From Gnetum montanum (Eukaryota; Streptophyta; Gnetopsida; Gnetales; Gnetaceae), in contig MNCI01008863.1 of the NCBI GenBank assembly GCA_015680685.1, positions 457,900 through 521,899 on the forward strand: a stretch of DNA of 64,000 bases, written 5' to 3'. Within the stretch, counting starts at the first letter, position 1; each line of letters opens with the position of its first letter. The notes under the pieces were generated by a model. It saw only the letters and a program-made list of their open reading frames with translations, made no database searches and was not told the origin of the DNA. Below, piece after piece: positions 46,406 to 56,221 of the stretch. The translations under genes and the position numbers were made by a program.

Positions 46406-48540
46406 ATGGCTGAGTGTAGGAAATCACTTAGGCTCAAGGGTGAAGCCTCAAATTTTTAGTAATAAATGAAGGTCGTTACAACTTCATTTATGTTAAGATT
46501 CAAGCTAGAATGCTGATTCCAAGAATGGAAGCAAAAGCTAGGAGGGTGTATGAGCTAATACATTGTGATGGAAAGGAATACATACCTTCCCCATATGATA
46601 AGATACCCCTGACTAAAACCTATGCACACATCCTATCTTGATTAATTGAGATGGATGAGGAGGATGGTAAAGCTAGCTTGAATGAGTAGCAAGATGAAGA
46701 GGATGAGTTTGGGGATGAATCCAAACATGAGAACTTCATGGAGGAGGGAGCTTTTCCAATAATTGACTCCCAAAACCATAGTACCTATATCAATCTTGCT
46801 TGTCTCTTTCATGGCACAGATCCATCAATTCTTGATCCCTCTATATCCAATCATGTTTGGACCCATGCCTAATATTGTAATGCACCAAACATAATTAATG
46901 CCACAATCAAATACCTTCCATTTTCAATGCCTTTTTCCACATATCCATGGTCTATGTAGCCATCCTCAATGGTTGCAATCACCACTAATCCATTTTTCAC
47001 TCAAATGGGATTCATAGCAGGGCCTCAAGTATCCCAAGGGTCACATACCCCCTTCATCACCTTTGTGCCCTAGATACCTATGCAAACCTCCTTTTCATTG
47101 TTCTGCCCATCCATAACTATGATGACCCAACCTCTCCCCTTGGTGCCACAACCAATCATGAGGTCACAAACCTCCCAACTTATGCCCTAACATTTTGTGC
47201 AAATCCCACAACCCATAGGGGCACCTCAAGGGTTGGATCAAGCTCTCTAGATGATCCAAGACTTAACCAAATAGTTAAGGAGGCTCAAGGCCTCCACGTC
47301 CTAGACTGTCAAGGTAATGGATTTCTATCAGGATGATTTCATTTGTTGTATGGTCCCACCACCAACTCTTCCCTCTTGTGTTCACATACCATAGTTTACC
47401 AATTACAATGATGAAGGTAATCCCAACTCCCATCTTATAACCTTTTGCTTTGAGTGCTTACTATTACAAGTCTAGTCACACACAGTAATGAGAATATTCC
47501 CTATGTCTTTTATAGGAAAGGATCTAGACTAGTATTTTCTTACTGAGAGGATCCATATCCTCTTTGGAAGATCTAATTTCGTAATTCATTAACCATTTCA
47601 AGTATACCCTAAAACCTAACACCAACCTTCACCAACTGACAAATGCCAAGAAAGGACCCCTTGAGTCATTGCAAAGGTTCATCCAATGATGGAATGTTTT
47701 GCTCAATGAAATCTTGGAGTTGATAGCTAAAACTCACCTTATAGCTATCTTCAAGGGGGCAGTTAATGGATTGATCAAATTGAAATTATACTACCTTGAT
47801 CCATGGTTACTCAATTAGGCCTTTTTCCAAACCAAAAACATAGAGGATGCTATGGAAGCTAGCCATGAACACACCTACATGGTATATAAGAACCAAAATA
47901 TGTGAAAGGACAAGGAGAGGGGAAGGTAAAATAACATGGCTGTGGCCACTGTAGCAAAAGAAAACAAAATAACCACCCAAGGGCCAAAAACTAACCAACC
48001 AAAGACCTTTGCTAACAACAATAAACAACCTTCAACATTTGAAGCCTTTGCATTGACTATCACAAGGCCCTACTTTGAGTGAAAAGACTAAACAAAATAT
48101 GCTATGTTACCCCTAAAGACATTAGAACTATTATATTAACTATTAAAGAGTGGGAGAATACAATATAAGTAGATGACCAAAAATGACAAAAAGAGACATG
48201 ATAGGCTCTGTGAGATAGCCAAAGACCTCACTCAAGCAACCAAAGATGATCCTCTAGTTCCTAGATACTTTAAGCTTGATTGCTTCTATCATTATCATTA
48301 GCTACTAGGTCATGATACCAATTTTTTCCTTACACTTAAAGATGACCTAAAAAAGATGATAGATAAGGATGAGCTAGTGCTTGAAACCTCCAACCTAGTT
48401 AGGCCTCAAAACCATTCAATGCATGTATATAAGGATGTGTTAAACACAACCAACAGCCCATATACCATAGTGAAGTTCAATGTTAACAATGACTCAAGGC
48501 CTATGAGGGAACTGCTTATGATTCAAATACCTCCTTGAAA
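46406..48540 (+). pseudogene. T3 Gag and linker, heavily decayed
   Basis: Starts MAECRKSLRLKGEAS, matching the SLRLQG motif of T1 and T2. Later recognisable pieces are MDFYQDDF and FTNYNDEGNPNSHLITF (about 47320-47450), IFKGAVNGLIKLKLYYL (about 47745-47795) and FKLDCFYHYH..LGHDTNF (about 48268-48328). Open from 48356, DELVLETSNLVRPQNHSMHVYKD matches the T1/T2 linker. More than a dozen stops. Confidence 0.65.
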
Positions 48541-48989
48541 TGAAAGAGGCTCTTCAATTTTCACTAGTTTAAAGCCCTCATTTGTTGTAATAATTCCAGC
48601 ACCAATGCCCCCCAAGGAGCCTTCTATAATTAGAGTACCTTCCCCTCTTGTTACAACCAACTCAACTCACACCATAGAACAATGATCCATTGTGGTGGCT
48701 AATGCAATAGCTTCTTCCTCCCATACAACCAATGATAACTAGAAGGCTCCAACCAAGCAATAGAAGAAGCCTATGCAAAAGCCTAAGCATAAGAATGATA
48801 AGCAAGTTAAGGCATGGAAGGAACTAGATCCACTAAAGCCCACTCCAATAACATCCATTCCCATGACCTCTACAATGTTGGTTGCTTCAACCAGTATACT
48901 ATAGGAGGATCCTAAACCCCAATAGAAAGGGAAAGAGGTGAAGCCACAACAACCTAAACATGAAGTTCACATTTTGGGGTGCATGAAGG

Positions 48990-49195
48990 AAGTTAAGAAC
49001 AACAAGAATGAAAAGCCTGTGACCAACAACAAAGACTTCCTTAGTGCAATGGAATAGGTCAAAAAATAGCTGAAACAAAAAAATATAACCCTTATCCTAT
49101 ATGACTTGGTTATGATTTCTACTACACATCACAAAGCACTAGTCAAGATGTTAATTATCATTCCCATTAGTGAGGCCATCCTTGCTAATTTGTTC
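48990..49195 (+). pseudogene. T3 protease-region N-terminus, truncated
   Basis: The LKQKNITLILYDLVM and HHKALVKML pieces match the segment before the protease of T1 (LKQKNITLSLYDLLM) and T2. Homology ends abruptly at about 49195. Confidence 0.6.
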
Positions 49196-50944
49196 GAGAG
49201 GCCAACACGTCTAGTATCATGGTATGATGATTGGGGGGTGAGGAGGGCAAATTTTGTTGCCACCACCATGTCATGCCATGTGAAATACCACCAAATGAAA
49301 AAACATATGATGGAAAGTTTGATCCATTTGCTACAAATATAGAAAATCCTATCCATGAACTCTACATGTTGCCAGGTCCACCAGCACTCTACTATGATTG
49401 TGCCCCACCCATGCCACCATCATGCCTACCCACAGCCATCGTGCTTTTGAATGTGGTTCCACAAAGTGATAGGTAGAGATGCAGTAGCATCAATATGCCC
49501 TGTACTCCAATGAAAGGATGGCCAACAATGAGGGTCATGCAATATTGACTTAGCCACCTAGCATGTGGTTAAGCCCACAAGCACTCTGCAGTGGTCACCT
49601 TCGTAATTCGAACCAATGTCATGGCACTGATGGTGCCCTTGACCATTGTGATCAAGTGGTCGAAAAACACACATAGCTTTGTGAGCATAACTGGGGTCTT
49701 GGGGACAACACCCTCAAAGTGGTTATGCATGAGTGCTAGTAGCTACATTTGTTGGTACTACACTAGCATGGGAGGCATGATGACCACAACCATACATGCA
49801 TAGCAACAAGTAGCCAGCAATGGTAGTGGGGCAGCTTAGTAGTCATACACAACACAACTGAAGCCAAATTTGTAGCACAACTCAGCGGCAACATTACACT
49901 TAGTGGTTATTAGCCATGTTCACAACAAAAGTAGTGAGGTTCACAGAAAATTATAGATATAAACTTGGTTGGACAAATTGCTCCAAAAAATGAAAATGTT
50001 ATGTTATTTGCTTTTCACATCTTCCAAAATTGTATATGTATGTGATTTTTGTTGATCATTATTATACTATAAAAGATCTGTTATATTATGTGAAAATTTT
50101 CTACAATAAAAAAAATCTTTTCAATATTCACATTCAAACAAAATCAAAGCTCCAATACATTACTTACTAATCTAAGGCCATAACATTTCATGGATTAAAT
50201 ACCATAGAGAGTCTTCTATTTCAAACAACATTATACCACGAAGAACATATACCAAGAATGCTCCTCTTATTGTTGTTACAACTCTTCATTTGAATCTTTG
50301 AACTTTTGATAGAATCTGAAAATAAAGTTAAAAAATATAAGCAAAATTATTAATGAGATAGAAAAGTGTAATGATGTTCTGAATGTATAATCAAATTAAG
50401 AAATCATGTAAGCTAACAAATTTTAAATATCTTAGGAACATGGGTAACTACTTAATGATTATTAAATAGAGAGTGAAATGGACTTATTCTTATAGTACAT
50501 GTTATCAAACTTAAATGAAAGGTATGATTTGAGAGTAACTAATTAAGCACAAACTTGAATGCTACGAGATTTCAATTAAATAGGTAAATATAAGATGAGG
50601 TTTATTCTATTTATATAATTCATAAAGTGCATTGTGAAATAAGACAAAGATATGCCCCCTTTGGGAGTTTACCAAAGGACCTGAAGACAATAGTTTTAAA
50701 ATCTTTTAAAACTCAAATTTGCAATAAAAATGATGGTGTATATCTGTGACAACAAACATTATATGAGTTAGCTAGGTAGGAAAATAAATCTAAATTTTAT
50801 TGGAAGATATTACACTTAAGCATCATGTTTAAGGATGATGAGGTGGAATATTTGAATTTATGCATTTTTAGAAATATGGATCTTGCTACTATTGGTGCTA
50901 ATAGGGAAGGTGTAGAACACTCTCTTCAAGATCAACTATAGCAA
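49196..50944. other. Sequence beyond the T3 breakpoint, no gene recognised
   Basis: 49200-49900 is less AT-rich, with a short frame containing PPNEKTYDGKFDPFATN, which I do not recognise. 49950-50944 is AT-rich and empty. Confidence 0.35.
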
Positions 50945-52204
50945 ACATCTTTTGTAAAAGATAATGTAATTCATGGAGGTCATGGTAGTGGGCATGGGTG
51001 TGGCCATGGATGTGGTCGAGGCATAGTATGACCATAGATCATAGAAACTAGAAATCTAGAATCAATGAGTATTGAGGGGAGAAGACAATTTCAAAAATGA
51101 GAAGAAAAACAACACAAGCAAGAACAACAACAGATTCTATGAGGTTCAAGAGTATGATAACAAATTTATTTATGCATTTTTTAATATATCAAAAAAAATT
51201 TTAATGGAGGCAAATCTTATCATGTTATTTACCTACTAACATTGCAAACATGTTTTTAGGTTGTGTTAACTTTGAATCTTCTCTTAACACCTAGAAATTC
51301 ATCCTTGGGAATGATCCAAATTATTGATAACAATAATACAAATAATTAATGAGAAATGTAGGTTATTATTGTTTATCCATATTCATGTTAGTATATATTG
51401 TTATTAAATATTTTATTTACATTTCCTAGCATTTTGCAAGACATTGGAAATGCTTCTACTCCTATTATTCAAGCAATATCCATGCCAAAAATCACACATG
51501 TAGAAAAATAATTACAACAAGATCAACAACATGTAGAGTATATTGAGAGTAAGTGTCGAACAAGGCAATGTCTAAGTGTTGAACAAGGCAATGTCAACAT
51601 GAGGATAATTCATTTCATCAAATGCAGAAAGATACAAATGTTGCCAATGTACCAATAGTGGAAATGCCTTCTTCATAACCTGTTTAGTCTTTTCCAAACT
51701 TGCAAAAGACATCTATAGAAATTGCCCATGTAATAAAAAATTTTAATAGTATAGTTAGAATTTTTGTGAATGCACATTCTTACAACGTACATAATGAAAT
51801 GTTTCTTGGCATATTACTAAATTCAACTAGAAGTAGAGGATCCGCATGCAATAGGTGCATTAATGAAAAGAAACAAAATATTTTTGATAGTTTTGGTTAT
51901 GAGATCAAATGATTTTCTATTGAAAATAACATGGATTCAAGAATTCAACCACCTATCCTAGCCTATTTATCTAAGATTGAAGAAATGTTAATTACAAAAA
52001 TTAATCTCATATTGCAAGTTACACATGCAATTGGTGAACAATTCAAGTATAAGGGTTACACAATTATCTTTTCTCAAGATGTCACACAAATTTCTAAGAA
52101 ACTTCCCCTTAGAATTAAAGATATCCCTTTCTTAATATTGAAAAGAGTAGATCAAATGAGCATCAAGTATAATTTCATTATTAAGAAGAGATGGGTTTAT
52201 GAGG
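50945..52204 (+). pseudogene. Second Helitron fragment (N-terminal region), cut by T2
   Basis: A Gly/His-rich tract GHGSGHGCGHGCGRG (about 50985-51030) parallels that at 5620-5825. From 51700 the sequence matches the region at 6120-6600 in colinear fashion (MFLGILLNSTRSRGSACNRC, ILQVTHAIGEQFKYKGYTII, LPLRIKDIPFLILKRVDQ). Here the first CxxC is lost. The match stops at VYE, exactly where the T2 LTR begins. The 3' half of this Helitron would lie beyond T2, outside the window. Confidence 0.75.
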
Positions 52205-52439
52205 TGATGAGACGTGACATGCACTGTGCCGCAATATCACGTACGTGATATCGCGGTCGCCGCGATATCGCGTCTTCCCCTACGATATCGCGGTCCGCCG
52301 CTGAAACACCACAAAAAATTTCGAGTTTGGCGCTTGTCCAACAAGAAGCATACCCCTGTGACCCTCAGACGACGTCGGCTACATTTGGAGTCACACATGG
52401 CAATTTCGAGGACTGAAACACTCGATTTTTACCAAGTGT

Positions 52440-52745
52440 TGTGCCGGCGTCTACGCCTAGCGTATACGCCAGATGCCCAGCATACACGCCTCACATGTAC
52501 GCTCAGCAGGTGCAACAGGAGCAAGAATTGAAGCAAGTCAGCAGCCAGCATCCATCAGCGTATACGCCCCAGCGTATACGCCAGCATCCTTCAGCGTATA
52601 CGCCCAACGTATACGCCAGCATCCATCAGCGTATACGCCCCAGCGTATACGGCCAGTGTCCACCAAAGTTCACGCCCAGCAAGTCTAGCGTATACGCCCA
52701 GCGTATACGCTGGTCTGATGTAGCGTATACGCCTAGCGTATACCA
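52440..52745. repeat. Palindromic GCGTATACGC array in the T2 LTR
   Basis: AGCGTATACGC(C/T) recurs at irregular 15-35-base spacing, about ten times. GCGTATACGC is its own reverse complement. It lies upstream of the TATA box, the position of LTR enhancers. The same word returns at 62290-62700 in the antisense gene's first intron. Confidence 0.85.
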
Positions 52746-52818
52746 TGTTTCTAAAATGTGCACGCCCGGTCGACACGCCACGTGTCTCCCAACCCGATTT
52801 TCCCGGTAACCCTTCCCC

Positions 52819-52827
52819 TATAAAAGG
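52819..52827 (+). promoter_or_regulatory. TATA box of the T2 LTR
   Basis: CCCTATAAAAGGCCC is a textbook plant TATA box, about 780 bases before the LTR end. The gag-pol transcript should start near 52850. Confidence 0.7.
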
Positions 52828-53049
52828 CCCAGTTTTCTGCTTTTTTACGGTCGGCAAAAATTTACCAGAGCAAACCCAGAGCAATTACGCTGTAAAACCA
52901 GAGCTTGAAACCCTCACACGCTGGAAGTCCTGTACGTTGAGCACAGTCTCTACGCTCTTCCTACCGTGCAAACCAGCTGCCTCCCTGCACCCACTGGGGC
53001 TTTACGTCCGCCTTGTGTACACGCACAACTACGTTAAGACCGGTACCTC

Positions 53050-53410
53050 GAAAACTGTGTTTTTACAGCGTCATTGTTACAGTTTACATTCTGTTTACGC
53101 TCACATTGTTTACGTTGTTTACATTTGTCTACGCTGTTCAAACTTGTTTACGCTGTTTACGCTACACTTACACTACGCTGTCTAAGTCCTGTTTACGCTT
53201 TACGTTGTTTACGCTCTGTTTACGCTGTCTACGCTCTGTTTGCGTTGTTTACGCTTTACACCCTATTTAAACACTATTTACGCTTTACGCCCTGTTCACA
53301 CTGTTTACGCTGTACACGCCTCGTTTATGCTGATTACGCTGTCCACACTTTTTTTACGCCCTGTTTCCACTATTCGCTCGTTTTATGCCCGTTACACAGT
53401 TTACGCTTAA
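53050..53410 (+). repeat. TTTACGCTGT-type short repeats in the T2 LTR
   Basis: About 25 degenerate copies of (G)TTTACGCT(G) with 8-14-base spacing, downstream of the TATA box, so in the transcribed part of the LTR. One strand is pyrimidine-biased. Confidence 0.8.
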
Positions 53411-53606
53411 CCCAGCGTATAACACTTCGATGGCGCTCGGGGAAATCCTTGTCTGATCCGCGTGCGGACCACTCAAGGTACCCTACCTTCGTGCATTCCA
53501 GCTCGCCCTCAGGCGAAGGTAGGGTCGTCTGTGCTCGTCCCGCGATCCCGCGGTCTCTATTTTTTTCTTTCCAGCCGGGGACCAACGATTTCGGGTGGTA
53601 CAGAAA

Positions 53607-53626
53607 TTGGCGCTAGAAGGAGGGCC
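53607..53626 (+). other. T2 primer-binding site
   Basis: TTGGCGCTAGAAGGAGGGCC follows the LTR end CA by four bases (GAAA). TGG pairs with tRNA CCA. The tRNA itself is not identified. Confidence 0.65.
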
Positions 53627-53639
53627 TCCGCTTAAACAA

Positions 53640-53975
53640 ATTGACTGTACGCTCCTCAACGTCTACGCTCATCAACGTTTTTCGCTGCCCTGTTTAAACC
53701 TGACTCTCAGCGTCTACGCTGTCAATCTTCTAGCGTCTGCGCTGCGATCAGAAACCCTAGCGTCTACGCTGTCAACCTGCCAGCGTCTACGCTACACACT
53801 TACTCCAGCGTCTACGCTGCCCGAAGACCAGCGTCTATGCTGCATACTTAGCGTTTACACTGCCCGAAGACCAGCGTCTACGCTGCATACTTAGCATTTA
53901 CGCTGCCCGAAGACCAGCGTCTACGCTGCACACTGACCAGCGTCTACGCTGAACACTTAGCGTTTACACTCAAAC
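53640..53975 (+). repeat. Leader array of AGCGTCTACGCTG dyads in T2
   Basis: About a dozen copies of AGCGTCTACGCT, a near-palindrome (AGCGTnTACGCT), lie between the primer site and the Gag ATG at 54059. In RNA each copy could form a short hairpin or pair with another copy. The same unit forms the 24-bp array at 62905-63095. Confidence 0.85.
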
Positions 53976-54058
53976 AGCTTTACAATACGCAACCTATCAT
54001 CATGAATCCCGTAAACACCACTGCTGCCACTACCTAGGACATTAACATCTCAGACACC

Positions 54059-56221
54059 ATGGCTGCACAGCAGTCTGTCACACCACATTTGGGAGGGCAA
54101 TCCACAATGGGACCCCGTCGGTCTTTGAGGTTACAAGGGAGAGATCCAGCCGCTAACGTTATAACCCAAGATGAGTATAACTTCATTTGCATTAAGATAC
54201 AAGCCGGTCTGGCAGTGGATCGGGCCGAAATCGAAGTGAAGAGACAATTCGAACTCTTTTACAGAGGAGGGCACGAGTTCATCCCTTCCTCATACGACGT
54301 AATCCCCATTCCAGAACAATTCTCGGAGCTCTTTCCCCAGCTCCTTCTACACAGGAGCCAGTCATTGGACCAACCCGTGCTAGAGCCTCAGCCAGGGGAA
54401 GAAGATGAGTTCGCTGCCCAATCTGAGCAGGGAGACTCATACCACACCTTGAGCCCCCAAGCACAGATGAACCCCATCTTCCATCCCAGGACAGGAGAGG
54501 CCTTGTCCGTACAACACCCTAGACTCGCCCAAGTTCAGATGCCACCACCGGAAACGCCAGCACTCGTGCACATTCTACTCCCGAGCGATCCCCAACCTCA
54601 CACCTTCCCTATAACAGTTGCCCCTAATGCGGCTGCAGGCGCATCCTCACAAACATCGCCTCCTCATGATGGCATGGGACCAACGTTCCCACCTCGCATG
54701 ATTGGGATGCCGCATGTGATCCCCGCGTCTACATTAGCTCACTTCATACCCCATATCCAGACACATACAACTCCCCAAGCAGCCCCAACCCAACAAGGAG
54801 TCCCCGCATACAACGTAGCGGGACAATGGCCAGCAAGGGGGGTGCCATCGTATCAAATTCCTCACCACCACGTTTCGCCCCACGCGATCCCCCTGATCAC
54901 TGCTCCTCAAGCGTGGCCTCAGCTACAGCAACAACAGCAACCACAATATCTTCCTCTTAACATCTCAGCCTTAGCACCGCCCACCATTAACTACCCACAA
55001 GCACAACCGTCGATCACCCAGCCTTTGGCTTTCCAACCCGCGACCCAGCAATCTAGCTGGTATGCAGCCCCGCACCCCCAGCCTGTAGCTTCACCGAGCG
55101 CCCAAGATTGGGCGGACGCTAAAAAATTGATGCAAAAATTGACAGATGAGGTAAAACGCCTCAAAACCGTCGCTGATGGAGAGCTGAGAGTAGTAGATTT
55201 CTACAATGACGACCCTATCAGCTCCTCTATCCCGCCATTGACTTTGCCCAAGGGTGTCCCCCTCCCAACGCTGACTAAGTATAATGGGGAGACAGACCCC
55301 AACGCCCACCTCATCACGTTCAGATTAGAGTGCGCACTCCTTCAGGCATGGCCCCACTCAATACTACGAGTATTCCCCATGTCCCTCGTGGGAAGGGCAC
55401 TTGACTGGTACCGGGCCTTGCCCAGAAATTCCATCCTTTCCCTAGACGATCTTCTATGCCAATTTGTGACCAGGTTCAAGTATAACTTGAAACCCGAAGC
55501 GACACTGGATAGCCTCATGCAGATCAAGCAGGCATCGCTCGAACCAGTGCAGAAGTTTATTCAGAGGTGGAGCGCAGCTCTCAATGAGTTGCATGACCCA
55601 ATCTCTCAGACCTATCTGCTCACGATACTGAAAGGGGCTGTCAATGACTTCTTCAAGTCCAAATTGTATTACCTCAATGCGCACGATCTGAACCAAGCAT
55701 TTGAACAAATCAAAAACATAGAGGAAGCTGCTCAAAACAGCAACGACCCTGCGTCCCAGACTTTCAGAAACCAACACACTAAGAAAGACAAAGAAAAGGC
55801 CAAGGCAACTGTAGCAGCGATAGCGGGGGCACAGCAAACAAACACTACGCATCAATACAAACCACCTGTTCCCCCCACTAACTACTATCAGCCTGCTCCC
55901 ACAACAGCCCCGGAATCGTCATCACAAAACCCGACGAACCGTACGCGTAACTTCAAGAGGAAGGAACCCTCTCAGTACTTGCCTTTACCAATGAAGCCAT
56001 CCCAGCTCTTTGATCAACTTTTAAAGGCTGGATTGATGCAACATAAGCAATTATCCTCAGAGGCTATCCAAAGACATGACCAATTCTGTCAACTCGTACA
56101 GAACCCAAGCTTGGCAACGCCGGATGAGCCGCCCGTGCCCAAAGGATTCAGGATGGATCACTTCTGCGACTATCACCAACGCAACGGGCATGGAACGGAT
56201 TACCGTTTCACCCTGAAGTAG
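54059..56221 (+). CDS. T2 Gag
   Basis: Capsid/nucleocapsid precursor, 720 codons open from ATG to a premature TAG. N-terminus GPRRSLRLQGRDP and DEYNFICIKIQAGL. Then a long Pro/Gln/His-rich region (residues about 140-345), a short helical segment WADAKKLMQKLTDEVKRL, and the Gag domain: FYNDDPISSSIP, LTKYNGETDPNAHLITF, FPMSLVGRALDWYRALP, LCQFVTRFKYN, VQKFIQRWSAALNEL, LKGAVNDFFKSKLYYL. The C-terminal end FRMDHFCDYHQRNGHGTDY is a possible variant zinc knuckle that has lost the last Cys seen in T1. The TAG at 56219-56221 is followed in the same frame by the linker and protease, so Gag-PR was one ORF of about 1344 codons. Clearly homologous to T1 Gag over its whole length. Confidence 0.92.
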   Translation: MAAQQSVTPHLGGQSTMGPRRSLRLQGRDPAANVITQDEYNFICIKIQAGLAVDRAEIEVKRQFELFYRGGHEFIPSSYDVIPIPEQFSELFPQLLLHRSQSLDQPVLEPQPGEEDEFAAQSEQGDSYHTLSPQAQMNPIFHPRTGEALSVQHPRLAQVQMPPPETPALVHILLPSDPQPHTFPITVAPNAAAGASSQTSPPHDGMGPTFPPRMIGMPHVIPASTLAHFIPHIQTHTTPQAAPTQQGVPAYNVAGQWPARGVPSYQIPHHHVSPHAIPLITAPQAWPQLQQQQQPQYLPLNISALAPPTINYPQAQPSITQPLAFQPATQQSSWYAAPHPQPVASPSAQDWADAKKLMQKLTDEVKRLKTVADGELRVVDFYNDDPISSSIPPLTLPKGVPLPTLTKYNGETDPNAHLITFRLECALLQAWPHSILRVFPMSLVGRALDWYRALPRNSILSLDDLLCQFVTRFKYNLKPEATLDSLMQIKQASLEPVQKFIQRWSAALNELHDPISQTYLLTILKGAVNDFFKSKLYYLNAHDLNQAFEQIKNIEEAAQNSNDPASQTFRNQHTKKDKEKAKATVAAIAGAQQTNTTHQYKPPVPPTNYYQPAPTTAPESSSQNPTNRTRNFKRKEPSQYLPLPMKPSQLFDQLLKAGLMQHKQLSSEAIQRHDQFCQLVQNPSLATPDEPPVPKGFRMDHFCDYHQRNGHGTDYRFTLK

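Larger units (their letters stand above)
45603..49195 (+). mobile_element. T3: old Tat-like relic (leader, gag, start of protease region)
   Basis: A primer-binding site identical in layout to T1's is followed by broken but colinear matches to the T1/T2 Gag, the linker and the start of the protease region. Similarity stops near 49195, well before the protease active site, so whether T3 had the antisense gene cannot be told. The upstream LTR must end at about 45602 (CA decayed to TA). Its start is not found; TGTTATAACC near 44169 is a possibility. Confidence 0.65.
52205..53602 (+). repeat. T2 5' LTR (1398 bp)
   Basis: Starts TGATGAGACGTGACATGC at the point where Helitron homology ends, and stops GGTGGTACA five bases before TGGCGCTAG. 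The first 100 bases have tandem palindromes (ATATCACGTACGTGATAT, GCGATATCGCG). 52440-52745 has GCGTATACGC palindromes, and 53050-53410 has TTTACGCT repeats. TATA box at 52819-52827. The partner LTR is outside the window, so the ends rest on these signals. Confidence 0.8.

Noticed and set aside
53050-53616. 180-codon ORF and neighbours in the T2 LTR
   Set aside because: The predicted peptides (FTLFTLCLRCLR-type) are translations of TTTACGCT repeats and lie across the LTR, with no coding features.
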